The notes under the pieces are model-generated. The model was not told where the DNA came from. It made no database searches and saw only the letters and a list, made by a program, of their open reading frames with translations. From Acetobacter lovaniensis (lineage in GTDB: Bacteria; Pseudomonadota; Alphaproteobacteria; Acetobacterales; Acetobacteraceae): DNA of 64,000 bases. The translations under genes and the position numbers were made by a program. The stretch lies in NCBI RefSeq assembly GCF_014207635.1, contig NZ_JACHIE010000001.1, positions 372,001 through 436,000 on the forward strand, read 5' to 3'. Below, piece after piece: positions 1 to 9,070 of this stretch (position 1 is its first letter; each line of letters starts with the position of its first letter).

Positions 1-450
1 TCGGCTACGGAAACACTGTTTGCCGGGGGCGCAAGAACTGCCGCCGTCCATGAGGCCGACAGCAATTACAATGCCTACGTGGCCACCTACCGGCAAACCG
101 TGCTGACAGCCCTGCAGGGGGTGGAAGACCAGCTTTCCAACCTGCGTATTCTGGCAGATCAGGCGGAGCAGCAGCATGTTGCGCTGGATGCCGCCAACAG
201 GGCGGTTACGATCGCATTCAACCAGTATATGGCTGGCACCCAGATTTATACGACCGTGATTACCGCCGAGGTTACGGCCCTGTCCAACGCACAGACCGCG
301 CTACAAATCCAGCAAAGCCGCATTCTGGATTCTGTCAGTCTGGTGGAGGCTCTTGGCGGGGGATGGAATGCCTCCGAGCTTCCCAGCAAAAGCTCCATGC
401 AGACAGACAACCCGCTCCTGCCCTCCTTTATTCAGAAAGACAAAAACTAG
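1..450 (+). CDS. NodT-family efflux outer membrane factor, C-terminal part (5' truncated by window)
   Basis: The frame is open from base 1, so about 149 C-terminal residues are seen and the start lies outside the window. These outer membrane channels (TolC/OprM-like lipoproteins) form the exit duct of tripartite RND or MFS pumps. The segment has the long alpha-helical character of the second OEP repeat (YNAYVATYRQTVLTALQGVE, then EDQL and heptad-like stretches) and ends with the family signature ALGGGW followed by a polar tail. A complete paralogue with the same LGGGW ending lies at 31719-33332. Its pump and adaptor would lie to the left. Family is fairly certain; substrate is unknown. Confidence 0.85.
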   Translation, partial: SATETLFAGGARTAAVHEADSNYNAYVATYRQTVLTALQGVEDQLSNLRILADQAEQQHVALDAANRAVTIAFNQYMAGTQIYTTVITAEVTALSNAQTALQIQQSRILDSVSLVEALGGGWNASELPSKSSMQTDNPLLPSFIQKDKN

Positions 451-467
451 GCGGCCCACCGCCCAAC

Positions 468-504
468 AAAAAACCTCCGGAGCGCTGCCCCGGAGGTTTT
501 TTTA
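468..504 (+). terminator. bidirectional rho-independent terminator
   Basis: The inverted repeat ACCTCCGG (473-480) / CCGGAGGT (490-497) is flanked by an A-run at 468-473 and a T-run at 497-503. It therefore reads as an intrinsic terminator on both strands. It lies between the convergent nodT-like gene and the small membrane protein gene at 532-708. Confidence 0.85.
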
Positions 505-531
505 TACCGTTTGCGAAGTGGTCAGGCTCCG

Positions 532-708
532 TTACTTCATGACCGCACGGCCAGCCAGCAGGGCCACAACCAGAAAAACAACAAACAGCATGATGGCGAT
601 AAAGAACAGGATTTTAGCCATACCAGCCGAGGCAGAGGCAATTCCGCCAAAACCAAACAGCCCTGCAACAAGTGACACAACCAGAAAAAACAGTGCCAGT
701 TTCAGCAT
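532..708 (-). CDS. DUF1328 / YtjA-family small membrane protein
   Basis: A 58-residue protein read from ATG at 708 to TAA at 532. It has two hydrophobic helices: [20 protein letters not shown], then a glycine/alanine turn ([13 protein letters not shown]), then [17 protein letters not shown]. This is the layout of the DUF1328 (YtjA) family, whose members are about 55-60 residues, lie in the inner membrane, and have no known biochemical function; several are stress-induced. AGGGAG sits just upstream of the start. It is followed by the terminator at 468-504. The gene is short but its composition and ribosome binding site make it convincing. Confidence 0.8.
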   Translation of the reverse strand: MLKLALFFLVVSLVAGLFGFGGIASASAGMAKILFFIAIMLFVVFLVVALLAGRAVMK

Positions 709-761
709 AACGCACTCCCTTGCATTTCAATCCTGACCTGAGCCGGAACGCCCTTACCAAC

Positions 762-995
762 TTATTTTCTGCGCCGCAGAAAAATCCCAATCATCAGACC
801 GACAACACCTGCCGCAGCAACGGTCAGTAATGGCTGGTCAATAACAACATCCCGCAGCGCTTCTACTGCGGTGCTGCGCTTACCCGGATTAAGGGCGTCG
901 TAACTGGAAACCTTGCCAAAAAAACCATCGGCACCGTCCTGAAGATTGCCAATACCATCCTCAAGACCAAAATCTGCCTTGCTCTCATCACTCAT
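762..995 (-). CDS. small membrane-anchored protein, DUF883/ElaB-YqjD-like
   Basis: A 77-residue protein with an acidic, soluble N-terminal half (SDESKADFGLEDGIGNLQDG). A stretch resembling the ElaB/YqjD (DUF883) family follows (RDVVIDQPLLTVAAAGVVGL), then one C-terminal membrane helix ending in the basic tail RRRK. In that family the C-terminal helix tethers the protein to the inner membrane and some members bind ribosomes in stationary phase. A GGAGG sequence lies about 10 bases before the ATG. The neighbour at 532-708 is another small stress-type membrane protein on the same strand. The family assignment is by pattern only. Confidence 0.65.
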   Translation of the reverse strand: MSDESKADFGLEDGIGNLQDGADGFFGKVSSYDALNPGKRSTAVEALRDVVIDQPLLTVAAAGVVGLMIGIFLRRRK

Positions 996-1080
996 AAGAG
1001 GATGTCCTCCATACTGGATTAAGGGGTAACGCGCCTTGCACCCCTAAAGATGCCTATGTGAACGATTTTCTTGCTCAAGA

Positions 1081-1887
1081 CTAGATTTCAGCCGAGCGCC
1101 AGTAGGCTTCCCCACCCGGATCAGGCTCGCCTGCAATCATGGCGCGCAGGCGCGCGGCATAAGTCCTGAAAGCAGGGGTATCGGGGTTGCGGTGCGGCAT
1201 ATCCAGCACGATTTCGCCCGTAATCCCCGCAGGGGGGCCACCGGCCAGCACCACAACACGTGTGGCAAGGCGAAGAGCCTCTTCAATATCATGCGTCACA
1301 AACAGCACTGTTTTGTGTGTCTGCTGCCATATCCGCTGCAACTCTTCCTGCAGGCTGGTGCGGGTAATGGGATCCAGCGCCCCAAACGGCTCATCCATCA
1401 GCAACAGGTCAGGGTCCACGGTCAGGGCGCGGGCAACCCCCACACGCTGCCGCTGCCCACCAGACAGACGGCGTGGGAGCCGGTCCTGCGCATCTTCCAG
1501 CCCGACCAGACGCAGGGCCTCCTGCGCACGGGTTATTTTTTCGCTCTTGCTCAGGTGCAGGCCTTCCAGCCCGAACATGACATTCCGCAACACCGAGCGC
1601 CACGGCAGAAGCCGCGCATCCTGAAACACCATGGCCCGGCTCCGCCGCGTGGTCTGTGCCCCCGCATCTGCTGCACAGGCAGAGCCGCCTGTCTGCCCTT
1701 CCGTTGGGTGCATAAGCCCCATCAGAACCCTGAGCAGCGTGGATTTACCCACACCAGACGGGCCCAGAAGAGCAACAAACTCCCCACGCTCCAATGTCAG
1801 GCTGACATGCCGCAGCACAAAATGGGCGCCACCATCGTGAGAGAGGCCAACATCCTGCAAGGAGGCAACCATATCCGCCCTGCTCAT
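1081..1887 (-). CDS. ABC transporter ATP-binding protein (nitrate/sulfonate/taurine class)
   Basis: A 268-residue cytoplasmic ATPase that powers the importer encoded with it. It shows Walker A GPSGVGKST (about residues 42-50), the ABC signature LSGGQRQRVGVARAL, Walker B LLLMDEP and the H-loop VTHDIEEAL. These are typical of the SsuB/TauB/NrtD subfamily. The start chosen is ATG at 1887, whose ATGA overlaps the permease stop. A longer open frame to 2070 would lie inside the permease gene and reads as out-of-frame sequence. It is the last gene of the three-gene operon 3685-1081. The substrate cannot be read from sequence. Confidence 0.92.
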   Translation of the reverse strand: MSRADMVASLQDVGLSHDGGAHFVLRHVSLTLERGEFVALLGPSGVGKSTLLRVLMGLMHPTEGQTGGSACAADAGAQTTRRSRAMVFQDARLLPWRSVLRNVMFGLEGLHLSKSEKITRAQEALRLVGLEDAQDRLPRRLSGGQRQRVGVARALTVDPDLLLMDEPFGALDPITRTSLQEELQRIWQQTHKTVLFVTHDIEEALRLATRVVVLAGGPPAGITGEIVLDMPHRNPDTPAFRTYAARLRAMIAGEPDPGGEAYWRSAEI

Positions 1888-2666
1888 GGCTGCCACCTGA
1901 GAACCCATTTCCGCACAAACCCAAAAAGAAAATCGGTAATGGCATACAGCATGGCCATGGTCAGCATGTAAACCACCACAACATCGGTCGCCAGAAGGCT
2001 GGAAGCCTGCATCATGCGGGCACCAATACCCGGCACGCCAAACAGTTCCGCCGCCACAACGGACATCCACCCCTGCCCCAGCCCCGTACGCAACCCGGCC
2101 ATAATACCCGGTGCGGAAGCCGGGAGTACAATCTTGACCAGCCGCCCCACAAAACTGCCATGCCCGAAGGCGGAAGCCAGTTCATACAGCTCGGGGTCCA
2201 CCCCGCGGACAGCACTGTGGGCTGCGTAAAAATTGATCCAGAAAACCGATATGGCAATAACAAAGGTAGCCCCAGCCGTGCTCAGCCCAAACCAGAGAAT
2301 GGCGAACGGCACCCAGGCCAGCCCCGGCACAGGCCGCAGCAGGCGGACAACACCTTCCAGCAGACTATCCAAGACCCCCAGCATACCGCACAGAATGCCA
2401 AGGCCAGCCCCCAGAACGGAGCCAATGAGCAGGCCCAGCAGGTAGTGGTTCAGACTATCCAGAATGGCTTGCTGCCAGAACCCTCCCCGTACCTCATCCA
2501 GCCAGGCCGGACCAAGGGAGGAAGGTGCTGGCACCATGCCAGATGGCAGCAGCCCGGACTGGACTGCTGCCTCCCACACGCCAAAGAACAGAACAAGCCC
2601 CGCCAGCCCAAGCCCCAGGCGAGCGGGTCCAGACAATTTTACACTCACGGCTTGGCCTGTTGCCAC
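1884..2666 (-). CDS. ABC transporter permease (SsuC/TauC-like)
   Basis: A 260-residue integral membrane protein with about six hydrophobic segments. The binding-protein-dependent permease loop sits late in the protein (ELASAFGHGSFVGRLVKIVLPASAPGI, close to the EAA motif that contacts the ATPase). The first possible start, GTG at 2666, overlaps the binding-protein gene by 22 bases. GTG at 2648, which makes a 4-base GTGA overlap with the upstream stop, is equally plausible. The gene overlaps the ATPase gene by ATGA, so the three products are probably translationally coupled. Sulfonate, taurine, nitrate and similar anions are all possible substrates. Confidence 0.9.
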   Translation of the reverse strand: MATGQAVSVKLSGPARLGLGLAGLVLFFGVWEAAVQSGLLPSGMVPAPSSLGPAWLDEVRGGFWQQAILDSLNHYLLGLLIGSVLGAGLGILCGMLGVLDSLLEGVVRLLRPVPGLAWVPFAILWFGLSTAGATFVIAISVFWINFYAAHSAVRGVDPELYELASAFGHGSFVGRLVKIVLPASAPGIMAGLRTGLGQGWMSVVAAELFGVPGIGARMMQASSLLATDVVVVYMLTMAMLYAITDFLFGFVRKWVLRWQP

Positions 2667-3685
2667 AGACCCGTATCAAACAGGTCTTCAACAGGTTCTG
2701 CCTTACGCAACAGACCTTCGGCCACTTCGAATTCCTGCAACTGCTTGACACTTTCCACAATGCGCGCCGGGTCGCTAACAAAACGGGAAGCAGAATGCTC
2801 CAGCGCGGTTTTCATCACACTATCATTCAGCATACCACCGCCAAGCGCTTTTTGCACAAATGGCACAGCATCATCCGGGTGCTGGGCCAGCAAAGTTGTG
2901 GCACGCACGAACAGGCTGGTCAGTGTTCCCGCCCATGCTTTGTGCTCAGGCGCATCGGGCTTGACAATTGCCAGAACAGAGCCCGGCTGGTCCGGCATCA
3001 TGTTGTGGCCAGAAGCCAGAATACGGGCATCCGGCAGACGGGTTTTAACAACTGTCAGGGCTGGTTCCCTTAGCACCGCACCATCCACCGCACCTGCAAG
3101 AAATGCCTGCTGCGCTGCATCAATATCCACCCCAACAATGGAGGCTACGGTATTGACCTGCGCAAAGCCAAGCTGCTTTTGCAGCCAGTAGCGCAACAGC
3201 GTGTCCGGCACCGAACCGGCAGGCTGGGCTGCCAGACGTGGCAGACGCTTCTGGTCCTGCTTGAACCGCGCAAAAATGTTCTTCACCGCATCTGGCGTCA
3301 GTCCGACCTCACTATCCGGCTTCAGGCCCTCTGCCAGTGCACCACGCGCAATAACAGACAGTTCCTCGATAGAAGCTGTCGCGACAACCTTAACATCCAC
3401 GCCATGCGCACGTGCCTGCAACAAAGGCAGCACTCCTGCTACGTAGCCGTCAATCCGCCCGGATACGAGTGCCTGAATAGCCTGCGGGCCGGAGGTAAAG
3501 CGGACAAGCTGCACATCCAGTCCTGCCTGTCTGGCCCAGCCTTCCCCATCAATCACAAACAGCGCGGAAGAGCCCAGAACGGGAATATAACCAATACGAA
3601 TGCTGTCTGCTGCCTGTGCCGGGCTTACAGCCCAACCCAATGCCACGGTGGCAAGCGTTAGCATTTTTAGCAACGCACGCTTCAT
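2645..3685 (-). CDS. ABC transporter periplasmic substrate-binding protein (NMT1/SsuA-like)
   Basis: A 346-residue secreted protein. Translation is taken from ATG at 3685, giving a clean Sec signal peptide (MKRALLKMLTLATVALGWAV) cut after SPAQA. The 22 extra residues available upstream spoil the signal peptide. The mature part begins SIRIGYIPVLGSSAL and has the LVSGRIDGYVAGV segment typical of nitrate/sulfonate/taurine/thiamine-precursor binding proteins. It is the first gene of the ABC operon and has a TTGACA promoter candidate upstream. Ligand specificity is not evident. Confidence 0.88.
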   Translation of the reverse strand: MKRALLKMLTLATVALGWAVSPAQAADSIRIGYIPVLGSSALFVIDGEGWARQAGLDVQLVRFTSGPQAIQALVSGRIDGYVAGVLPLLQARAHGVDVKVVATASIEELSVIARGALAEGLKPDSEVGLTPDAVKNIFARFKQDQKRLPRLAAQPAGSVPDTLLRYWLQKQLGFAQVNTVASIVGVDIDAAQQAFLAGAVDGAVLREPALTVVKTRLPDARILASGHNMMPDQPGSVLAIVKPDAPEHKAWAGTLTSLFVRATTLLAQHPDDAVPFVQKALGGGMLNDSVMKTALEHSASRFVSDPARIVESVKQLQEFEVAEGLLRKAEPVEDLFDTGLWQQAKP

Positions 3686-3720
3686 GACGTTATCTCTTTC
3701 ATTGAAATATTTTATCAAAA

Positions 3721-3751
3721 ATAATAGTGGATATATTCTTGCCTTTGTCAA
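3721..3751 (-). promoter_or_regulatory. candidate promoter of the ABC importer operon
   Basis: On the minus strand a perfect TTGACA (-35; plus-strand 3746-3751) is followed 18-19 bases later by CTATTA/TATTAT (-10; 3721-3727). The binding-protein ATG begins about 35 bases downstream. The region is AT-rich compared with its surroundings. Confidence 0.5.
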
Positions 3752-3824
3752 TCACTCACGCGCAAGCATGAAATATTTTTATTCCACGCATATTTGCATC
3801 ACATCATGGCATGCACACAGGACA

Positions 3825-3854
3825 TAAAAAAAGCTGGCTCCTGAGAGCCAGCTT
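3825..3854 (-). terminator. rplQ: rho-independent terminator after rplQ
   Basis: AAGCTGGCTC (3831-3840) and GAGCCAGCTT (3845-3854) form a perfect 10-bp stem with a CTGA loop. On the minus strand the stem runs into a T-tract (plus-strand A-run from 3825). It ends the alpha operon, and so the whole ribosomal block. Confidence 0.9.
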
Positions 3855-3880
3855 CCTTCATTGCACTTACGAGTAAAAGA

Positions 3881-4306
3881 TTAAGCAGCAAGATCCTGCT
3901 TATCTTCCACTTCCGGGCGCGGACCGCTGTCCTGCCCTTTTGCGCTCACATCGCGATCAATCAGTTCGATCACGGCCATCTGGGCAGCATCGCCATAACG
4001 CACGCCAGCGCGCAGGACGCGTGTGTAACCACCGTTGCGGGCCTTGTAGCGTTCAGCCACGGCTGCAAACAGCTTTTTAACAATCACTTCGTCACGCAGC
4101 ACAGCAAATGCCTGCCGACGTGCGTGCAGATCGCCACGCTTGCCAAGGGTGATCAGCTTTTCAACAAACGGGCGCAGTTCCTTCGCTTTGGGAAGCGTGG
4201 TGGTGATCTGCTCGTGCTTGATCAAAGCCACAGCCATGTTGCGGAACATGGCTGCACGGTGAGAAGAGGTAACGCCGAGCTTTCGGCCGGCAATCCGGTG
4301 ACGCAT
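3881..4306 (-). CDS. rplQ: 50S ribosomal protein L17
   Basis: A 141-residue large-subunit protein that sits near the exit of the peptide tunnel. The N-terminus [20 protein letters not shown] and the [24 protein letters not shown] stretch are the conserved L17 core; the last 20 or so residues are an acidic, poorly conserved extension. It is the last gene of the alpha operon, 31 bases after rpoA, and is followed by an intrinsic terminator. Confidence 0.97.
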   Translation of the reverse strand: MRHRIAGRKLGVTSSHRAAMFRNMAVALIKHEQITTTLPKAKELRPFVEKLITLGKRGDLHARRQAFAVLRDEVIVKKLFAAVAERYKARNGGYTRVLRAGVRYGDAAQMAVIELIDRDVSAKGQDSGPRPEVEDKQDLAA

Positions 4307-4337
4307 GGTTCAGTTCCTAGTATCGGGAAAAGTCAGA

Positions 4338-5357
4338 TCAGAACGGCTCATCGAGCCGCTTTGCCAACTCTTCAATATTTTCCGGCGGCCAAGCCGGGAC
4401 ATTCATACCCAAGGACAGCCCCATGGAGGTCAGGACTTCCTTAATTTCGTTCAGGGATTTACGGCCAAAGTTCGGTGTGCGCAGCATTTCCTGCTCACTC
4501 TTCTGAACCAGATCCCCAATGTAGATGATGTTGTCGTTCTTCAGGCAGTTTGCGCTACGAACAGACAATTCAAGCTCATCCACCTTGCGCAGCAGATTAC
4601 GGTTGAACGGCAGATCATCCTCAGGCTCTTCTGCCTGTACAGGACGCGGCTCATCAAAGTTGATGAACAGCTGCAACTGATCCTGCAGAATACGCGCGGC
4701 CAGAGCCACTGCATCTTCGGGCGTTACCGCACCATTTGTTTCGACCGTAAGCAGCAGCTTGTCATAGTCGGTGACCTGACCAACGCGGGTCGGTTCCACC
4801 TTGTAGGACACGCGCTTGACGGGCGAATAGATTGCATCAACCGGGATCAGGCCGATCGGGGCATCTTCCGGACGGTTAGCCGCCGCAGGAACATAGCCTT
4901 TTCCGGTATTAACAATAAATTCCATGCCCAGCTTGACGCCGTCATCAAGCGTGCAGATGACCAGATCAGGGTTCATGATTTCAATGTCATGACCTGTCTG
5001 GATCTGGCTTGCGCGCACTTCACCGGGGCCAGTGGCCGTCAGCACCATACGCTTCGGCCCTTCACCGTGCATGCGCAACGCCAGTTGCTTGATGTTCAGG
5101 ACGATGTCAGTCACATCTTCCCGCACACCGGCAACAGACGAAAACTCGTGCAGAACGCCGTCAATCTGAACCGCCGTGACCGCAGCACCTTGAAGAGAAG
5201 ACAGCAGAACCCGACGCAGGGCGTTACCGAGCGTCATACCAAAACCGCGTTCCAGCGGCTCAGCCACTACGGTTGCGATACGAGCGGGCTCCACTCCGGA
5301 TTCAACTTCAAGCTTTTCGGGCTTGATCAGAGATTGCCAGTTTTTCTGAAGGACCAA
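4338..5357 (-). CDS. rpoA: DNA-directed RNA polymerase subunit alpha
   Basis: A 339-residue subunit that nucleates RNA polymerase assembly. The N-terminal domain (about residues 1-235) carries the dimerisation and beta/beta' contact regions ([19 protein letters not shown]). The C-terminal domain (about 255-325) has the promoter and activator binding helix-hairpin-helix ([28 protein letters not shown]). The start appears to be TTG at 5357: no ATG is available in the conserved N-terminal position, and AAAGG lies 8 bases upstream. A stem-loop lies between this gene and rpsK. Confidence 0.97.
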   Translation of the reverse strand: MVLQKNWQSLIKPEKLEVESGVEPARIATVVAEPLERGFGMTLGNALRRVLLSSLQGAAVTAVQIDGVLHEFSSVAGVREDVTDIVLNIKQLALRMHGEGPKRMVLTATGPGEVRASQIQTGHDIEIMNPDLVICTLDDGVKLGMEFIVNTGKGYVPAAANRPEDAPIGLIPVDAIYSPVKRVSYKVEPTRVGQVTDYDKLLLTVETNGAVTPEDAVALAARILQDQLQLFINFDEPRPVQAEEPEDDLPFNRNLLRKVDELELSVRSANCLKNDNIIYIGDLVQKSEQEMLRTPNFGRKSLNEIKEVLTSMGLSLGMNVPAWPPENIEELAKRLDEPF

Positions 5358-5425
5358 TGGACCGGCCTTTCAATACGAAAAACCACTGCTTGCACAGCGA
5401 TTTCTCTGAAGTGGACACAACAAAT

Positions 5426-5457
5426 GGAAAGGCGGCTTGTTATCAGGCCGCCTTTCC
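5426..5457 (-). other. stem-loop between rpsK and rpoA (possible attenuator)
   Basis: GGAAAGGCGGC (5426-5436) and GCCGCCTTTCC (5447-5457) form a perfect 11-bp stem with a 10-base loop. On the transcribed strand it is followed only by a short, weak T-rich stretch. It may be a partial terminator or a processing site that lowers rpoA output relative to the ribosomal genes. Confidence 0.5.
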
Positions 5458-5467
5458 GCTCGTAAGC

Positions 5468-5860
5468 TCAGACGCGGCGACGCTTGCGCGGGCGGCAGCC
5501 ATTGTGCGGGACTGGTGTCATATCACGAATGGACGTGATCGTGAAACCAACAGCCTGCAGGGCACGCAGTGCGCTCTCACGCCCCGACCCAGGACCGGAA
5601 ACTTCGATTTCCAGCGTTTCCATACCGTGTTCACGGGCCTTGCGGCCTGCATCTTCAGCCGCAACCTGCGCCGCATAAGGCGTAGACTTCCGCGAGCCCT
5701 TAAAGCCCTGCGCACCAGCAGAAGACCAGGAGATAGCATTCCCCTGAGCATCAGAGATGGTGATCATGGTGTTGTTGAACGTGGAGAGCACATGCGCCAC
5801 GCCCGAAATAATGTTCTTACGCTCTTTTTTACGAACACGCGGTGTTGCGGCTTTCGCCAT
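5468..5860 (-). CDS. rpsK: 30S ribosomal protein S11
   Basis: A 130-residue protein of the small-subunit platform near the mRNA exit. Conserved features include [41 protein letters not shown] and the basic C-terminus [12 protein letters not shown]. It follows rpsM by 63 bases in the alpha operon. Confidence 0.98.
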   Translation of the reverse strand: MAKAATPRVRKKERKNIISGVAHVLSTFNNTMITISDAQGNAISWSSAGAQGFKGSRKSTPYAAQVAAEDAGRKAREHGMETLEIEVSGPGSGRESALRALQAVGFTITSIRDMTPVPHNGCRPRKRRRV

Positions 5861-5923
5861 GTCTTTTCTACCTCAGTCCCTGTCCAGCCTGCGTGTGCAG
5901 GCTGGCCGCCTTAGCGGATTGGA

Positions 5924-6301
5924 TTAACGCGTTGCTTTCTTCTTACCGGCAATGGCCACTGCCTTACCCTTGCGGGTACGGGCATTGGTGTGCGTCCGCT
6001 GGCCACGCACCGGCAGGCCACGACGATGACGCAGGCCGCGGTAGCAACCAAGATCCATCAGGCGCTTAATGTTCATCGCAATTTCACGACGCAGGTCGCC
6101 TTCAACACGATAGCTGCCATCAATCAGCTCACGGAGCTTCATGATTTCATCATCGCTGAGTTCGTTAACCCGCTTTGCTTCCGGAATCTCCAAGGACTTG
6201 CAGATTTCTGCCGCCTTAGATGCGCCAATTCCATAAATATACTGAAGCCCGATCACAACCCGCTTGTTTGTCGGGACATTCACGCCGGCAATACGTGCCA
6301 C
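5924..6301 (-). CDS. rpsM: 30S ribosomal protein S13
   Basis: A 125-residue protein of the 30S head that contacts the P-site tRNA and 23S rRNA bridges. The sequence starts [20 protein letters not shown], contains the helix-hairpin-helix [10 protein letters not shown], and ends in the basic tail [20 protein letters not shown]. The start is GTG at 6301, with AGGAG 8 bases before it. It opens the alpha operon segment after adk. Confidence 0.98.
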   Translation of the reverse strand: MARIAGVNVPTNKRVVIGLQYIYGIGASKAAEICKSLEIPEAKRVNELSDDEIMKLRELIDGSYRVEGDLRREIAMNIKRLMDLGCYRGLRHRRGLPVRGQRTHTNARTRKGKAVAIAGKKKATR

Positions 6302-6422
6302 GCCTTATACTCCTGTTCGCCCGCTTTTACAGCGAACGGCTCATAGCCCTGTTTTGACTGGGCGGATTTCACTTGGTGGCCGCGAAATATACCGACCACC
6401 GTTACAAGTCAACGAAAACTGA

Positions 6423-7091
6423 TCACTTCTGCGTGATCACGCCGCTATCCTTAAGCGCTGCTTCAATTTCTGCTGTCACTTCAGCAGTCGAAAGCATGCC
6501 ATTTACCTTACACAAACGCCCCGTTTTTTCATAAAACGGCAGAATCGGCGCAGTCAGATTGCGGTATTCCTTCAGGCGTTCAACAACCGTTTCACGCTTG
6601 TCGTCTGCCCGACGCTTGAACTCATGACTCCCGCAGACATCGCATTCCCCTTCCTTTGCAGGTGGATTGGACGCTTCGTTATATGTCTGCCCACATTGTG
6701 CGCAGGTGAAACGCCCAGAAATACGATCCGCGAGAATCTCTTCATTCACATCCAGGAACAGCACGACATCAATGCTCTTCCCGTCTGCGGCAAGCATGGC
6801 ATCCAGCTCTTCAGCCTGCCCCAGAGTGCGGGGAAAGCCATCCAGAATAAAACCATTCTGGCAATCCGGCTGGGCAATCCGGTCTTTGAGCATGGCAATA
6901 ATCAGGGCATCGGGCACAAGCTTGCCCGCGACCATCAATGCCTTTGCCTGATTACCGACTTCAGAGCCACGCGCCACTTCGGCACGCAGCATATCCCCGG
7001 TGGAAATCTGGATCAGTCCGTGGCGTTCTTCCAGAAGCTTGGACTGCGTTCCTTTTCCAGCCCCAGGAGGGCCCAGAAAAATAATATTCAT
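6423..7091 (-). CDS. adk: adenylate kinase, zinc-lid type
   Basis: A 222-residue cytosolic enzyme converting ATP + AMP to 2 ADP. The P-loop GPPGAGKGT is at about residues 7-15 and the NMP-binding ISTGDMLR follows. The LID domain carries four cysteines (CAQC ... CDVC), the zinc-binding arrangement absent from the E. coli enzyme. The ATG overlaps the secY stop (ATGA), as in many alphaproteobacteria where adk rides in the spc operon. The length is slightly greater than the usual 214-217. Confidence 0.97.
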   Translation of the reverse strand: MNIIFLGPPGAGKGTQSKLLEERHGLIQISTGDMLRAEVARGSEVGNQAKALMVAGKLVPDALIIAMLKDRIAQPDCQNGFILDGFPRTLGQAEELDAMLAADGKSIDVVLFLDVNEEILADRISGRFTCAQCGQTYNEASNPPAKEGECDVCGSHEFKRRADDKRETVVERLKEYRNLTAPILPFYEKTGRLCKVNGMLSTAEVTAEIEAALKDSGVITQK

Positions 7092-8440
7092 CGTCTGATG
7101 ATCCTCTGCTTCCTGCCACCACGAGACTTGCGCATAAGCCCCTGATACTGATGCGCCACCAAGTGTGACTGCACCTGAGTAACCGTATCGATCGTAACTG
7201 ACACAATAATAATCAGGCTGGTCCCGCCAAAGTAGAACGGCACATTATAACGGCTGATCAGGATCTGCGGCAACAGACAGACCGCCACCATATAAGCCGC
7301 GCCAATGGTCGTCAGACGCGTCAGGATCTTGTCGAAGTATGACGCCGTGGAAGCACCGGGTCGCACACCAGGGATGAACCCACCCTGCTTACGCAGGTTA
7401 TCTGCTGTCTCTGCCGGGTTAAAGGTCACCGCAGCATAGAAGTACGAGAAAAAGATAATCATCAGTGCGTAAAAGAGCAGATACAGAGGCTGCCCCTGCC
7501 CCAGTTCTTCACCCAGAAATGATAGCCAGCCCGGCAATGACTTACCGTTCATGAACCCTGCCAGAGTGACAGGAATCAGCAGAACCGAAGAGGCAAAGAT
7601 CGGTGGAATAACCCCGGCCGTGTTCACCTTGAGCGGCATATGCGTGGTGTCTCCACCAAACATCCGCTGCCCCATCTGCCGTTTGGGATACTGGATAACA
7701 ACCCGCCGCTGAGCCTGCTCCATGAACACGATGAACATGATGGTCAGTGCAGCCAGCACGAGGAACAGAAGCACAAAGAAGGACGACAGAGCGCCCGTGT
7801 ACCCCAACTGGAAGAGACTGACCAAAGCATGCGGCAGGTTGGCCACGATACCGGCAAAGATAATGAGAGAAATCCCATTACCAACACCGCGCGACGTAAT
7901 CTGCTCACCAAGCCACATCAGGAACATTGTTCCGCCCACCAGTGCTGTTACACAGGTGACCAGAAAAAGCGGACCCGGATTCACAACAGCAGCGCCGCTC
8001 TGAACATTCTCAAGCCCGATCGCAATCCCGTAGGCCTGAAAAACCGCAATCAGCACGGTCAGATAACGCGTGTACTGGTTAAGCTTTTTGCGCCCCTGCT
8101 CACCCTCTTTCTTGAGAGCTTCAAGAGAGGGCACTGCCGTAGACATCAACTGCACGATAATGGACGCAGAGATATAGGGCATGATGTTCAACGCGAAGAC
8201 GGTCATACGCCCAAGAGCGCCCCCCGAAAACATGTTGAACATGCCAAGAATGCCGCCCTGATGCTGCGCCAGAAGCTGCCCCATAACCGTAGCATCTACA
8301 CCGGGCACAGGAATATATGTTCCCAAACGGTAAACAATCAGCGCGCCTAGCGTAAACCAGATCCGCTTCTTGAGTTCCGTCGCCTTGGCAAAGGAGCCTA
8401 CGTTAAAATTGGCAGCCAGTTGTTCGGCCGCGGAAGCCAT
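7088..8440 (-). CDS. secY: preprotein translocase subunit SecY
   Basis: A 450-residue channel-forming subunit of the Sec translocon with the expected ten membrane helices. Conserved stretches include FNMFSGGALGRMTVFALNIMPYISASII (the plug/TM2 region), MWLGEQITSRGVGNGISLIIFAGIV, and the cytoplasmic loop RRVVIQYPKRQMGQRMFGG that contacts SecA and the ribosome. It sits after rplO and overlaps adk by 4 bases. secE and secG are not in this window. Confidence 0.98.
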   Translation of the reverse strand: MASAAEQLAANFNVGSFAKATELKKRIWFTLGALIVYRLGTYIPVPGVDATVMGQLLAQHQGGILGMFNMFSGGALGRMTVFALNIMPYISASIIVQLMSTAVPSLEALKKEGEQGRKKLNQYTRYLTVLIAVFQAYGIAIGLENVQSGAAVVNPGPLFLVTCVTALVGGTMFLMWLGEQITSRGVGNGISLIIFAGIVANLPHALVSLFQLGYTGALSSFFVLLFLVLAALTIMFIVFMEQAQRRVVIQYPKRQMGQRMFGGDTTHMPLKVNTAGVIPPIFASSVLLIPVTLAGFMNGKSLPGWLSFLGEELGQGQPLYLLFYALMIIFFSYFYAAVTFNPAETADNLRKQGGFIPGVRPGASTASYFDKILTRLTTIGAAYMVAVCLLPQILISRYNVPFYFGGTSLIIIVSVTIDTVTQVQSHLVAHQYQGLMRKSRGGRKQRIIRR

Positions 8441-8580
8441 GCATCCGTCCTTTCACACAAACAGCGCCGCCACACAAAGTGGAGACGCTGGCATGATTGC
8501 CTGAAAAATATCAGACAGCTGTTCTGACTTAAACAGAGAAGAGAGAACAGGGTCTGCCACTGCTCTCTCTCCCATGCCAA

Positions 8581-9069
8581 TCAGGAGGCGCTAGCTTCCA
8601 CAGGTGCCGTCACCAGCAGCTTGATGCTGCCGCCAACTTTTTCAATGGCAGCCTTAGCAGAAGCAGAAACGCCAGACACTTCAAAAGAAACGCCTTTTGT
8701 CAGTTCGCCTTCACCCAGAATGCGAACCCCTGCGTACTTACCAGTCCCGACCAGACCGGCTTTCTTCAGCGCTTCTTCGGTAATGGTCACGCCGTTTTCC
8801 AGCTTACCATCAGCCAGCGCCTGTTCTACAGCACCGAGGTTAACCGGTGCATAGACCTTGCGGAAGATGTTTTTAAAGCCCCGCTTCGGCAGACGACGAT
8901 AAATCGGGAGCTGACCACCTTCAAACCCGTTGAGGGAAACACCCTCACGTGCCTTCTGGCCTTTCACACCCTTACCGGACGTTTTGCCCTTACCGGAACC
9001 AATACCGCGCCCGAGCCGCTTTTTGCGGTAGCGAGCACCTTCGTTATCACGAAGTTCGTTGAGTCTCAT
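8581..9069 (-). CDS. rplO: 50S ribosomal protein L15
   Basis: A 162-residue large-subunit protein. The glycine-rich basic N-terminal extension that threads into 23S rRNA is obvious ([20 protein letters not shown], then KGQKAREG). It is followed by [19 protein letters not shown]. It lies 1 base after rpmD and about 140 bases before secY. Confidence 0.98.
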   Translation of the reverse strand: MRLNELRDNEGARYRKKRLGRGIGSGKGKTSGKGVKGQKAREGVSLNGFEGGQLPIYRRLPKRGFKNIFRKVYAPVNLGAVEQALADGKLENGVTITEEALKKAGLVGTGKYAGVRILGEGELTKGVSFEVSGVSASAKAAIEKVGGSIKLLVTAPVEASAS

Positions 9070-9070
9070 A

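Noticed and set aside
4305..5465. 386-codon plus-strand open frame opposite rpoA
   Set aside because: It crosses rpoA and the intergenic hairpin; no coding evidence.
8525..8575. GAGAGA/TCTCTC pairing between rplO and secY
   Set aside because: The stem is short with an 18-base loop and simple-sequence arms; not convincing as a terminator.
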